The notes beneath the pieces are model-generated. The model was not told the DNA's origin, did no database searches, and saw only the letters and a program-made list of their open reading frames with translations. Shown in pieces: positions 30,111-39,330 of a stretch of 64,000 nucleotides of DNA; position 1 is the stretch's first letter; each line of letters begins with the position of its first letter. Origin of the DNA: Methanolobus tindarius DSM 2278 (GTDB taxonomy: Archaea; Halobacteriota; Methanosarcinia; Methanosarcinales; Methanosarcinaceae); the NCBI RefSeq assembly GCF_000504205.1, contig NZ_AZAJ01000001.1, positions 2,640,879 to 2,704,878 on the forward strand, read 5' to 3'. A program made the position numbers and the translations under genes.

Positions 30111-31804
30111 TCTTTCCTCTCCAGATCAAGTATTTCGTTGATCGCAGCACCTGCCGGTACCATTGGTGATACGTTTTCTTCCTCTTCAACTATAAAGTCA
30201 ATGACTGTCGGTCTGCCAGATGCAATAGCTTCTTCGATTACAGGGCGTACTTCGTCACGCTTGGTGGCTCTAAGTCCCAGTGCACCGTATGCTTCTGCAA
30301 GTTTAACAAAATCGACACTGTTCTGGATGCATGTTGCAGAATATCTCCTGTTGTGGAAAAGCTCCTGCCATTGTCTTACCATTCCAAGGTATCCATTGTT
30401 GAAAACAGCAACAATAACCGGTACGTTTTCCTGAACTGCTGTTGCAAGTTCCTGTGAGTTCATCTGAAATGACCCGTCACCTGCGATATCAAAAACAACT
30501 TTATCAGGTTTTGCAATCTTTGCTCCAATGGATGCAGGGAATCCATAACCCATTGTTCCAAGTCCACCTGATGTGATAAATGTTCTTGGTTCACTGAATC
30601 TGAAGTACTGTGCAGCCCACATCTGGTGCTGTCCTACTTCAGTAACTATTATTGCGTCTTTGCATGCTTCGGTTATCTGCTCGATAATGTACTGTGGTTT
30701 GATTCCGTCACCTGTTGCCGGTTCAACATAATGAAGTGGATGCACTTTCTTCCAGTGTGTTATCCTGTCAAGCCATTTCTCAGATTGTGCGGGTTCGGCA
30801 TATTTCAGCAATTTCTGAAGTATCCATTTTGCGTCTCCTACTATTGGAACATCAACCTTTACATTCTTTGAAATCTCTGCAGGGTCAATGTCGATGTGGA
30901 TGATCTTTGCGTTTGAAGCAAAAGCCTTGAGTTTACCGGTTACCCTGTCATCAAACCTTGCACCTACTGCAATAAGAAGGTCAGATTCCTGTATGGCATA
31001 GTTTGCATACTTTGCACCGTGCATACCTGGCATTCCAAGGAACAACTCATGTTCTACAGGGAATCCACCCATGCCGGTAAGGGTTGTTGTCACAGGTGCT
31101 TTTATTTTCTCTGCAAGCTCAAGAAGTTCTTTGCTGGCATTGGAACTTATGACACCGCCACCTGCATAGATCACAGGGTTCTTTGATTCTTTAATTGCAG
31201 AAGCTGCTCTTTTTACCTGCTGCAGATTTCCTTGGTATGTTGGTTTGTAACCTTTAAGGTCAACTTTTTCAGGGTAATAGAAGTCGATCTCCTGTACTGT
31301 GACATCCTTTGGGAGATCTACCAGTACAGGTCCGGGTCTGCCTGTGGATGCAATATGGAATGCTTCCTTGATTACTTGTGGAAGCTCATTTGCATCCTGC
31401 ACAAGGTAGTTGTGCTTTGTAATTGGCATTGTTATGCCGGTGATATTTGCTTCCTGGAATGCATCATTGCCCAAAAGACTGCTTGGTACCTGTCCGGTGA
31501 AAACCACCATTGGTATAGAGTCCATGTATGCGTTTGCAATTCCTGTCACAAGATTTGTCGCACCAGGTCCTGAAGTTGCAATACATACTCCGGTCTTTCC
31601 TGTTGCTCTTGCATATCCTTCTGCTGCGTGGGCAGCAGCCTGTTCGTGGCGGACAAGTATGTGACGGATGTCCGCATCATAAAGTTCGTCGTATATGGGG
31701 AGCAGTACGCCACCGGGATATCCGAAGATGGTGTCTACACCTTCCCTATACAGGCACTCGATGAGGGCTCGGGCACCTGTCATTTTCTCCGTCGATTCAG
31801 TCAT
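30107..31804 (-). CDS. ilvB: Acetolactate synthase large (catalytic) subunit
   Basis: 565 residues. Catalytic Glu54 in [16 protein letters not shown] activates thiamine diphosphate; [12 protein letters not shown] near 440-451 is the ThDP/Mg2+ motif; central FAD/NAD-like domain with [11 protein letters not shown]. Condenses pyruvate to acetolactate or with 2-oxobutyrate to acetohydroxybutyrate. Second gene of the leuA/cimA-ilvB-ilvN-ilvC unit; 66 bp after the synthase gene. ATG 31804 has GAGGTTTC upstream. Confidence 0.96.
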   Translation of the reverse strand: MTESTEKMTGARALIECLYREGVDTIFGYPGGVLLPIYDELYDADIRHILVRHEQAAAHAAEGYARATGKTGVCIATSGPGATNLVTGIANAYMDSIPMVVFTGQVPSSLLGNDAFQEANITGITMPITKHNYLVQDANELPQVIKEAFHIASTGRPGPVLVDLPKDVTVQEIDFYYPEKVDLKGYKPTYQGNLQQVKRAASAIKESKNPVIYAGGGVISSNASKELLELAEKIKAPVTTTLTGMGGFPVEHELFLGMPGMHGAKYANYAIQESDLLIAVGARFDDRVTGKLKAFASNAKIIHIDIDPAEISKNVKVDVPIVGDAKWILQKLLKYAEPAQSEKWLDRITHWKKVHPLHYVEPATGDGIKPQYIIEQITEACKDAIIVTEVGQHQMWAAQYFRFSEPRTFITSGGLGTMGYGFPASIGAKIAKPDKVVFDIAGDGSFQMNSQELATAVQENVPVIVAVFNNGYLGMVRQWQELFHNRRYSATCIQNSVDFVKLAEAYGALGLRATKRDEVRPVIEEAIASGRPTVIDFIVEEEENVSPMVPAGAAINEILDLERKE

Positions 31805-31870
31805 ATGAAACCTCTGAAATGTAAATTCTCTGCGTAAATTGATAGTATCTGCCTTATATGTTTCTAAAAT

Positions 31871-33349
31871 TTAGATAAGACGGTTAATTCCGTTAAGAAC
31901 GGCCTCCACGGACGCCATAACAATATCTGTCCTTGAACCTCTGGCTGTAACCATTTTTCCATCCTTTGAAAGCTTTACAAGAACTTCTACAAGAGCATCA
32001 GTTCCGCCACTTATAGCATCGACATGATATTCTTCAAGCTGGACATCAGCAATTCCTGATACTCCTTTTTTGATGCTTGCAAAGGCTGCATCAACAGGCC
32101 CGTCTCCTATACCTGCCTCTACAACATCCTGGCCTTCAACTTTAAGCTTGACTGATGCTGTTGGAGTAACTTTGTTACCTGATACAACAGTGTATTCTTC
32201 AAGAATAACTTTTGCTTCTCTTTCGATGCTGAGGACTGTTTCAGCTATTGTCTGCAGGTCTGCGTCGGTTACTTTTTTGCCATGATCTCCAAGCTCCTTG
32301 ACACGGTTAAGTATCTCATGCAGCTGAGAATCATCAACATCAAATCCCATTTCTTTAACGGCAAGGGTTACAGAACTCTTACCTGCATGTTTTCCAAGAA
32401 CGATCTTCCTTTCCCTTCCGAGTATTTCCGGCTTTATCGGTTCATATGTTTCCGTGTCAGCCAGTAAACCGTGTACGTGGATACCTGCCTCATGGGTAAA
32501 TGCATTACCACCGGTGAGTGATTTGTTAGGTGCCACAGGTATGCCTGTGAGCCTGCTTACAAGTCTTGAGGTCTTGAAGATCTCTTTTGTATTAATTCCG
32601 GTCTTGTGTTTGTATAACCATTCAATGGTCATCACAACTTCTTCCAGTGCAGTATTTCCAGCTCTTTCACCTATTCCATTAATGGTTACATGGGCCTGCT
32701 GCGCTCCTCCTCTCAAGGCTGCTATTGTGTTAGCGGTTCCCATGCCAAAGTCATTGTGGCAATGGATACTCACGGGCGCTTTTACTGCTGAGCAGATATC
32801 ACTGAAAACAAGTTCTGCCTTCTCAGGTACAAGTAAACCTACAGTATCACAATAACATAATCTATCTGCGCCTGCGTCGACTCCGTCATTATATAATGAC
32901 TTAAGGAAATCAACGTCTGCCCTGGAGGCATCTTCACCGCTGAGTTCTACAATAAGGCCATGTTCTTTTGCATATTCTGTGGTCTCAATGGCCATTTTCC
33001 TGACGGCTTCCCTGTCTTTTTTCAGCTTCACGTTGATATGCAAGTCTGATACAGGTGCCACCAGGTGAATTGAATCGACATCACATGCCAGTGCATAATC
33101 CACATCTGGTTTCATGATTCTACAGTAGCTGCAGATCTCTGCATTTAGCCCTTCAGCAACTACGGCCCTTATGGATTCGCGTTCACCTTCTGAGGTGATT
33201 GCTGAGCCTGCCTCGATGACATCAACGCCAAGCTCATCAAGCTTAGTGGCAATGTCTACCTTGTCCTTGCTGGTAAGCGCTACGCCTGGTGTCTGTTCGC
33301 CGTCTCTAAGAGTTGTGTCTAAAAACCGGACATTTTCGAATAATATAAT
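31871..33349 (-). CDS. 2-isopropylmalate synthase / (R)-citramalate synthase family, non-canonical start
   Basis: The conserved N-terminus [18 protein letters not shown] (catalytic Arg, metal Asp) is read in frame from about 33328, upstream of the first in-frame ATG (33115). The frame is open back to a TGA at 33355-33353 and contains no ATG, GTG or TTG in this stretch. An ATT (33349) or ATA (33346) behind GTGAGGG is the likely start, giving about 492 residues, close to the length of Methanocaldococcus CimA (about 491). Other motifs: [33 protein letters not shown], and a C-terminal LeuA dimer/regulatory domain. Condenses acetyl-CoA with 2-oxoisovalerate or pyruvate; gene position before ilvBNC fits both. 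LeuA or CimA cannot be separated by eye. Confidence 0.88.
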   Translation of the reverse strand: MILFENVRFLDTTLRDGEQTPGVALTSKDKVDIATKLDELGVDVIEAGSAITSEGERESIRAVVAEGLNAEICSYCRIMKPDVDYALACDVDSIHLVAPVSDLHINVKLKKDREAVRKMAIETTEYAKEHGLIVELSGEDASRADVDFLKSLYNDGVDAGADRLCYCDTVGLLVPEKAELVFSDICSAVKAPVSIHCHNDFGMGTANTIAALRGGAQQAHVTINGIGERAGNTALEEVVMTIEWLYKHKTGINTKEIFKTSRLVSRLTGIPVAPNKSLTGGNAFTHEAGIHVHGLLADTETYEPIKPEILGRERKIVLGKHAGKSSVTLAVKEMGFDVDDSQLHEILNRVKELGDHGKKVTDADLQTIAETVLSIEREAKVILEEYTVVSGNKVTPTASVKLKVEGQDVVEAGIGDGPVDAAFASIKKGVSGIADVQLEEYHVDAISGGTDALVEVLVKLSKDGKMVTARGSRTDIVMASVEAVLNGINRLI

Positions 33350-33454
33350 CCCTCACGATATTTGTCTGTCACTGAGTAGCAACAGCTTAGAGGGATACAC
33401 TGAAGTGCTATATATGTATAACGATTAATTTATCATGATTCATCACGAAAAAGA

Positions 33455-33475
33455 GCGGGGGATAGATATCCCCGC
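33455..33475 (-). terminator. Terminator of the M42 aminopeptidase gene
   Basis: GCGGGG (33455-33460) and CCCCGC (33470-33475) pair around a 9-nt loop; on the minus strand the stem is followed by TCTTTTTCG. Lies 23 bp beyond the peptidase stop. Confidence 0.7.
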
Positions 33476-33497
33476 AAAAAAGTTGTACTAATTAATT

Positions 33498-34553
33498 CTA
33501 AAAATAGTCATTCACACTAAGAACTGCTTTTGCTATAAGATCTGAGCAGCTCTGCAGGTCTGCAAGGTCAAGGACTTCCACAGGGGAGTGGATATATCTT
33601 GTTGCAACACTGATTACAGTAGATGGAATTCCATCTCTAGTAAGATGGATTGCTGTTGCATCAGTAGTACCGCCATCACCAACATCCGTCTGATAATCTA
33701 TTTCATTCTTTTCTGCGGTTTCAACAAGCCATTTGATGACCTGTGGTGCTGCAATTATGCCTCTTCCTGCTGCATCAGCAATTGTAATAACTCCTCCTTT
33801 TCCTGTGTCAAGTGAGGATTCATTCTTGCTCATGCCTGGGTGGTCTCCTGGGATTGTAGTGTCAATTGCTATTGCTATATCAGGATCAAGTCCGAACGCA
33901 GAGGTACGTGCTCCTTTAAGTCCGACCTCTTCCTGAACGGTTCCTACAGCATAAATGGTTGCTTTTATGTCAAGTTCAGCAATCTGTCTCATGGCATCGA
34001 TCATTATTGCACAGCCTGCCCTGTTGTCGAATGCTTTGCCTGTTATTTTTCCGTTTGCAAGTTTTCTCACTTCACGGTCCATGGATACCGGTGTTCCGAC
34101 TATTATGCCCATGTTCGCAGCATCTTCTTTGTCCTTTGCACCGATGTCGATGAACATATCTTTTGCTTCAGGAGGTTTTTTCCTGTCTTCTGGCTTCATA
34201 ACGTGTGGTGGTTTTGATCCAATTACGCCTGGTATTGGTCCTTTTGTAGTATGGACAATGACTCTCTGGCTATGGAGGGTTGGGTCATACCACCCTCCTA
34301 TTTTTACAAACTTGAGGAAACCATTGTCATCTATGTATTTGACCATCAGGCCAATTTCATCCATGTGTGCAGCAAGCATTATTGAAGGCCCTTCACCTTT
34401 TCTGGTTGCGATGAGATTTCCCATTTTGTCGGTTCTCATTTCATCAACATAAGGTTTGAGCTCTTCTTCAAGAATGGTTTTTATGTTTCCTTCACTACCG
34501 GATATCCCATGAGCATTAGATAATTTTGTGATTAATTCTTCCATGATTATCAT
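33498..34553 (-). CDS. M42-family metallo-aminopeptidase (TET/FrvX type)
   Basis: 351 residues. Two-zinc peptidase ligands are all visible: His in LAAHMDEIGLM (about 61-71), Asp in FDNRAGC (about 176-182), the Glu-Glu pair in VGTVQEEVGLKGAR (about 210), Asp in IAIDTT and His in RYIHSPVEVLD near the end. Family members form dodecameric tetrahedral particles that trim peptides released by the proteasome. ATG 34553; the second Met (34544) is an alternative start. Single gene with its own terminator. Confidence 0.92.
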   Translation of the reverse strand: MIIMEELITKLSNAHGISGSEGNIKTILEEELKPYVDEMRTDKMGNLIATRKGEGPSIMLAAHMDEIGLMVKYIDDNGFLKFVKIGGWYDPTLHSQRVIVHTTKGPIPGVIGSKPPHVMKPEDRKKPPEAKDMFIDIGAKDKEDAANMGIIVGTPVSMDREVRKLANGKITGKAFDNRAGCAIMIDAMRQIAELDIKATIYAVGTVQEEVGLKGARTSAFGLDPDIAIAIDTTIPGDHPGMSKNESSLDTGKGGVITIADAAGRGIIAAPQVIKWLVETAEKNEIDYQTDVGDGGTTDATAIHLTRDGIPSTVISVATRYIHSPVEVLDLADLQSCSDLIAKAVLSVNDYF

Positions 34554-34642
34554 CTTCTGATGTTATTCAGGGAAGTATGGGTTTAAAAGAATATAAGTTT
34601 TAGAGTAGATGAATTAAAACTAGAATAAAAAAGAGAAAAAAG

Positions 34643-34664
34643 GAGTAAGTTAATTTACTTACTC
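34643..34664 (-). terminator. Terminator overlapping the stop of the PEF-CTERM gene
   Basis: GAGTAAGT (34643-34650) and ACTTACTC (34657-34664) form a perfect 8-bp stem that includes the TAA stop (34661-34659); on the minus strand CCTTTTTTCTCTTTTTTATT follows, a strong U-tract. Confidence 0.75.
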
Positions 34665-35189
34665 TTCCTTGCGGCGCTGCATGAAGAATGCGAGACCGAT
34701 GATTGCAGCTACTGGGAGTGCAATTGTTGGGAATTCCGGAATAGTTTCAATAGTTCTTGAAGCTGTCTGGAATTCTACGGTTTCTCCACCTGCACCTACT
34801 TCTATGTAGTAACGTGCTCCTTCTGGTGCATCTTCATCAAGTGAGACTGTTATTACACCTTCATCCATGTAACTGGCTCCACCTGGAATAAATCCATCTG
34901 GATTGTATGCAGTATTGAACTCAATAGTCACGTCACTTGCATCTGCTGTTGCTGGTGATCCTGCTCTTACACTTACTTCTTCAATTGTATACTCGAAAAA
35001 TTGATTGTATTCAGCTGGAATTATTGATGAAGCGTAATAACTGAGTACTATTGATTCTCCTGGCTTCAGAAGTACTGGGTTTGCTGCAACGTTGTTTCCT
35101 GCTGCATCATACAAAACTGCCTGGTAGGCAGATGCAGTTCCTGCCATAGCTATTATAGCTATAAAAAGCATTACTAATATTTTCTTCAT
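34659..35189 (-). CDS. PEF-CTERM sorting-signal surface protein
   Basis: 176 residues. Signal peptide MKKILVMLFIAIIAMAGTASA, a beta-rich about 120-residue domain of low complexity, then the tripartite PEF-CTERM tail: IPEFPTIALPVA, a hydrophobic helix and QRRKEE. PEF-CTERM tails are recognised by archaeosortase C, which removes the helix and attaches the protein to the membrane or cell wall. A candidate enzyme is encoded 4.1 kb to the right. The mature domain has no family I recognise. GAGGTGGT precedes ATG 35189, with a TATA box 60 bp upstream: probably well expressed, monocistronic. Confidence 0.85.
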   Translation of the reverse strand: MKKILVMLFIAIIAMAGTASAYQAVLYDAAGNNVAANPVLLKPGESIVLSYYASSIIPAEYNQFFEYTIEEVSVRAGSPATADASDVTIEFNTAYNPDGFIPGGASYMDEGVITVSLDEDAPEGARYYIEVGAGGETVEFQTASRTIETIPEFPTIALPVAAIIGLAFFMQRRKEE

Positions 35190-35249
35190 TTTCGTACCAC
35201 CTCTTATATTTCAAAGATTTTTACTGTTATGCTTCCTTTGTATTTTTTC

Positions 35250-35258
35250 TATATATAT
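35250..35258 (-). promoter_or_regulatory. TATA box of the PEF-CTERM gene
   Basis: ATATATATA on the minus strand, followed about 25 bp later by the expected transcription start near 35226 and then GAGGTGGT and ATG; leader about 37 nt. Confidence 0.55.
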
Positions 35259-35313
35259 GTTTGCAATCCCTATCTGATGTCATACTCATCATTATGATGA
35301 TATTGCTTTTTTA

Positions 35314-38016
35314 TTATGATACATAAAATGTCCACTCTTCTTTTATTGAATTACCTGCCTGATCAACCACAGTTAATTCTACAGTATTTTCACCATCCAA
35401 CAAGTCATTGGCCAGATAGAACAGTGAACTATATCCAATTTCGGTATCAGATGTTACATCTACACCATTCACCTTCAAGACTAATAGTGTCTTGTCAATG
35501 CCTGTTCTATCGTCAGTGTATGATGCGGTTATTGTGTAGGTACCTGTTGAAATTGTTTCTCCGTCTTCAGGTGAATAACTTTCGATTTCAGGTTCCTCTC
35601 TGTCAATTACAAAAGTATCTTCTTCGTAAAGCTGCTCATCATTAACAGTCTTTGCTTTTGCAATAATCCTCGCAACACCATCATGAGTATCATCGTCAAT
35701 TTCTATACTATATATATATTCATCATCGTCTTTGCTTTCATAGGTTGTCTCTATTACATACCCATATCTATCAATTATAGTTACTGTTGGTTCTTTTTCT
35801 AAAGCTGTAGATGCTGATATACGCAGTTCTGCATCCTCTGAAGTCTTTTCAGGGATTACAGTAATTGTCAGTTCTTCTAATGATTCATCAGTATATAATG
35901 TGCCAAATGTATATGCTGTATTGTTGGAGTAGTCTGTTGCTATTACTTCAATATCGAATGTATCCTGAACATCTATTGTGTATTTACTGCTCCATGTTAT
36001 GTAATCCTCTGTATCAAGAATTATTGTTTCTGCGGAACCGAAGTTTTGTGGGGTTACTATGCATGTTACCTCAGATAACTCCTTATTAGACTCTACTGTC
36101 AGGTATGTTGTCTCTGTTGCAGGATTTGGTGTTATGTCCAGTTCAATTTCCGGTGCAGAACTATCAATAGTTGTGCTTGAATCCGGATTAGAGTCTGCTA
36201 TTTCTTTATTCAATGCATTATCAACAGCTATAGATCTGAAATAGTACGTTGTTCCTTGTTCTCCTTCAAACTCTGCTGAAGTCATTGTTGTTTTTGTAAT
36301 CCAGTTCTTCCAGGTAGTACCATCAGTGGAGTACTGTATGTCATAGTAGTAAATTCCGGATCCCGAATCAGTTCCATTCCACTCTACAACGAACTTTGAA
36401 TTACTAGTTTTTGGAAGTGCCAGTATTTTTGAATCGGGAAGTTCAAATTCTACTGTGTTATCTTCCTTTATGTATGGTGATAATGCTGATTCAGGTATGA
36501 ACGTAACTTCATCTATTATCATTTCAACAGGATAAAGTTGCTGTAATCTTCCTTGCAGAAGTATAAAGGAAAGTGTATTGTTTCCTTCCTGTAATTGAAC
36601 AGGAACCTCAATATGCTGCCATCCTTCATCACCGTTAACACCGTCAATCCAGACAAGTTCCCTGTTAAACACAATTCTCTTTGACTGTGTTTCATCTTTG
36701 TCTTCAGTGCCTTTGGTGTATGTGTCCTTCAGATAACAGGAAAGGATTACATCGGCAGATTCCTCGCTGTATATTATTTGTTCCAGTGTGTGTGTAGCAT
36801 ACTGATCAATTATTCCCTCATAACTTGCATTAATGACATAGGCCTGTGATGCATATATTCCAGATTCATTCAAGTAGTAACCTGTGCCTATTGTGTCATT
36901 TGTGGTAGTAAATTCCCATCCGTCTTCAGATTCCATAGATGGGTTTATTATTTCTACGAAATCTATTACTTCATGTTCTTTTGTTGTGACAGGCTCAGTG
37001 CTTAATACCTGATTTACCCAGAGATGCACTGTTCTATATGCACGACCTTCTGAATCTTCTTTATATAGTGCAAGTTCCAGTTTCTGCTTTCCCTGCTTTG
37101 ATTTTGCAGGGGTTATTGTAAGTTCTTCTTCCCACTTTTCCTCGTGGTCCAAGGTTATTTCAATAGTATTGACTGTAGTATCGTCCAGAGTTATTTCAAG
37201 CGTGTAATTTTCTTTCGCATATTCAAAATTCTCGATACCTGCAATAATTTGTATAGGATCACTGGTTGAGAAATTCTCCGGGTAGTTTTCAGCCTTGCCA
37301 TCCGGACCCAATATGTATAATGTTGTGAACGTTTCTTTTTCCCTGGTGGCTTTTGCGTAGGCAAACATTGAACCGGCAACGATAATTGAAAGCACCATTG
37401 CTATTATAAGTGTTTTTGTTATCTCGGGGGATAACTTTTCACTGGTTTGTAATGCAGGTTTGCTTTTATCTCTGGATGGCTTGCGCATAGATGATATCTT
37501 TTTCCTATTCCTGGCAGCAAAACGCTTGTCTTCGACAGTTTCATCGTAACAAATTTCTCCTTCTTTCATATCATCATTGCATGTTTCAGGTTCTGTAAGA
37601 GAGCGGATAAAATCTTTATAAGAAAAGCTAAACTGCTCCTCCACAGGAAGACGTTTCCTTGCCAGATAAGCTATAATTCCAAATATGAAAGTAAGTAATA
37701 CAAGTGAAAAGGTAATTGAGTTTGGCCTGAATTTCCATACAGTAAGGCTGATAAGGAATCCATCAAAAACCATGATGACAATACTAAAACCAACACTTAA
37801 TGTGAATCTTTCAATTCCAGAGATTTCCCGGTTTCCGGGGAACATGGCGGAAATAAAAGCATACCCTGGTACAAAAAATATCAATATCAATGCAAAAGGT
37901 ATCCTTAATGGGGTTTCACTGAAAGGCGGAACCAGGATAAACACGATTGATAGTAATGATATCAGATATATGATTTTCAGATCCTGGGTGTATCTGCATT
38001 TATTTTTGCCAAACAT
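35314..38016 (-). CDS. DUF1616 membrane protein with extracellular Ig-like domains
   Basis: 900 residues. N-terminal DUF1616 region: four membrane helices (about 14-33, 38-60, 70-95, 100-120), a charged cytoplasmic loop, a fifth helix (about 203-222) and the TLYILGPDGKAENYP block that typically follows it. The remaining 650 residues are extracellular: a jelly-roll-like segment (about 360-490), a fibronectin-type segment (YYDIQYSTDGTTWKNW, about 560-600) and several Ig-like repeats ending with TGIDKTLLVLKVNG. DUF1616 proteins are common next to archaeosortase and S-layer genes in methanogens; role unproven. No sorting tail. Divergent from the M48-like gene. Confidence 0.75.
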   Translation of the reverse strand: MFGKNKCRYTQDLKIIYLISLLSIVFILVPPFSETPLRIPFALILIFFVPGYAFISAMFPGNREISGIERFTLSVGFSIVIMVFDGFLISLTVWKFRPNSITFSLVLLTFIFGIIAYLARKRLPVEEQFSFSYKDFIRSLTEPETCNDDMKEGEICYDETVEDKRFAARNRKKISSMRKPSRDKSKPALQTSEKLSPEITKTLIIAMVLSIIVAGSMFAYAKATREKETFTTLYILGPDGKAENYPENFSTSDPIQIIAGIENFEYAKENYTLEITLDDTTVNTIEITLDHEEKWEEELTITPAKSKQGKQKLELALYKEDSEGRAYRTVHLWVNQVLSTEPVTTKEHEVIDFVEIINPSMESEDGWEFTTTNDTIGTGYYLNESGIYASQAYVINASYEGIIDQYATHTLEQIIYSEESADVILSCYLKDTYTKGTEDKDETQSKRIVFNRELVWIDGVNGDEGWQHIEVPVQLQEGNNTLSFILLQGRLQQLYPVEMIIDEVTFIPESALSPYIKEDNTVEFELPDSKILALPKTSNSKFVVEWNGTDSGSGIYYYDIQYSTDGTTWKNWITKTTMTSAEFEGEQGTTYYFRSIAVDNALNKEIADSNPDSSTTIDSSAPEIELDITPNPATETTYLTVESNKELSEVTCIVTPQNFGSAETIILDTEDYITWSSKYTIDVQDTFDIEVIATDYSNNTAYTFGTLYTDESLEELTITVIPEKTSEDAELRISASTALEKEPTVTIIDRYGYVIETTYESKDDDEYIYSIEIDDDTHDGVARIIAKAKTVNDEQLYEEDTFVIDREEPEIESYSPEDGETISTGTYTITASYTDDRTGIDKTLLVLKVNGVDVTSDTEIGYSSLFYLANDLLDGENTVELTVVDQAGNSIKEEWTFYVS

Positions 38017-38171
38017 TTATTCACTTGTTCCTGTAAGTTATTCTGGTTATGAAATATGAATGAAATATTTATGGGTTGAATGTAATTATTTGCTAAAATA
38101 TATAAGTATAGGGTGCCATTGTATATCAACTTTGGAATAAAACAGCTTTAATATAAAAATGAGGGATCACC

Positions 38172-39077
38172 ATTAGGAATAATGTATGGATATATCTTCT
38201 GCTTATTATAATTACCCTTCCTGTAGTATCAATTTCATTCTACTTAGGAGGCCTGGTGCCGGGAATTTTGAGTTTTTTTATCGTCCTCATATTGTGCAGA
38301 GTTATCTATCTCTTTTCATCACGTTTTATTTTGAAGTGGTATGGATGTCATGATTTTCCATCCGGAGAATTTGGGAATATCTCTGAAATGTTAGATGCTC
38401 TTTGTAGTATATTCTCTGTAAAAAAGCCAAAAATTCATTTATTTGAATCATCCGTTCCTGTAATTTTCACAGTTGGTTCAAAGAGAAAATCTCATATTAT
38501 TGTTTCCCGTAAGTTGCTGGTTCTTCTGGAAACGGATGAATTGGAAATGGTCTTTGCAAGGGAACTATCCCGCATAAAAGAAGGAAAGGTGGATCAAAAC
38601 ACTTTTGTAGCACTTGTAGCAGGTATCATTGCTTCATTTTCAACCACTGCCTTATGGATGGCTATGCTGGCTGGCTTTGGCCAGGAGAACGATCCAGCTC
38701 CGAAATTCATACGATTTGTCGTTATGGGGGTCATTATGCTGCCATGTTCATTGATTGTTTACGCTGGAGCTTCTGATTCCACTTCAAAAGCTGATACTGA
38801 TGCAGTTAGAATGATGGGTAAAAAAGTCGAATTATCATCTGCATTAAAAAGACTATATAATGACATACTGCTTAATTCCATGGAGTATTTTAACCCCGGG
38901 CATGTACATCTGTATGCTATGAACCCTGTCAAGGTCAATTCATTTTTTGATATTCATCTCTCTCTCTTTGATATGAAGCCTGATCTTTCTTCACGTTTGA
39001 AAGCCATTGATGCCATAGGGACTGGTGTAAGTCAGGAAAAGATTATTAGAAAAAGAACGGATGGAGTTGAGGTTTGA
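38172..39077 (+). CDS. M48 (HtpX)-like membrane protein lacking zinc ligands, non-canonical start
   Basis: From GTG 38256 (TTAGGAGG upstream) it gives 273 residues, but the same frame runs upstream through a convincing membrane helix (NNVWIYLLLIIITLPVVSI) to a TGA at 38160-38162 with no ATG/GTG/TTG. ATT 38172, 6 nt after GAGGG, is a possible start, giving 301 residues. Layout is HtpX-like: N-terminal helices, then LETDELEMVFARELSRIKEGKVD, two more helices (about 118-140 and 150-170 of the short form) and SKADTDAV. The HExxH motif is RELSR here and the third-ligand glutamate is absent, so it should not be a zinc protease. Overlaps the start region of the following small membrane protein. Confidence 0.7.
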   Translation: MRNNVWIYLLLIIITLPVVSISFYLGGLVPGILSFFIVLILCRVIYLFSSRFILKWYGCHDFPSGEFGNISEMLDALCSIFSVKKPKIHLFESSVPVIFTVGSKRKSHIIVSRKLLVLLETDELEMVFARELSRIKEGKVDQNTFVALVAGIIASFSTTALWMAMLAGFGQENDPAPKFIRFVVMGVIMLPCSLIVYAGASDSTSKADTDAVRMMGKKVELSSALKRLYNDILLNSMEYFNPGHVHLYAMNPVKVNSFFDIHLSLFDMKPDLSSRLKAIDAIGTGVSQEKIIRKRTDGVEV

Positions 39078-39079
39078 AC

Positions 39080-39316
39080 ATGTTTACAGAGATCAATTAT
39101 TTTTATACAAGCCTTAAAGACTGGCAAAAAGCAATGATGTTCAGTTTTATTTCTTATTCAATCATTCTTTTTGGTCTTATTGTGGCTATTACTTTTATAT
39201 TAAAAGATTTTAAGTTCCTGCTTGTATTGGGACTTAGTTTTGTTTATATGGGCACTGTTATAGTTATGATGTTCATCTTAATCAGGATATTCAAAAAGAG
39301 ATTAATAGAACGCTGA
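39080..39316 (+). CDS. Small two-helix membrane protein
   Basis: 78 residues from ATG 39080 (a TTG two codons earlier overlaps the previous stop). GAGGTTTGA just upstream is the ribosome site. Two hydrophobic segments (about 21-43 and 48-70) and a basic C-terminus IRIFKKRLIER. No family recognised. Directly coupled to the M48-like gene, so the pair probably acts together in the membrane. Converges on the archaeosortase gene (14-bp gap). Confidence 0.65.
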   Translation: MFTEINYFYTSLKDWQKAMMFSFISYSIILFGLIVAITFILKDFKFLLVLGLSFVYMGTVIVMMFILIRIFKKRLIER

Positions 39317-39330
39317 ATGCATTCTATTTT

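Noticed and set aside
33321-33338. Programmed -1 frameshift at GGTTTTTAG to start the isopropylmalate synthase from ATG 33336
   Set aside because: The run has five T residues and is not a full slippery heptamer; an AUU/AUA start or a sequencing error is simpler. Left as an alternative only.
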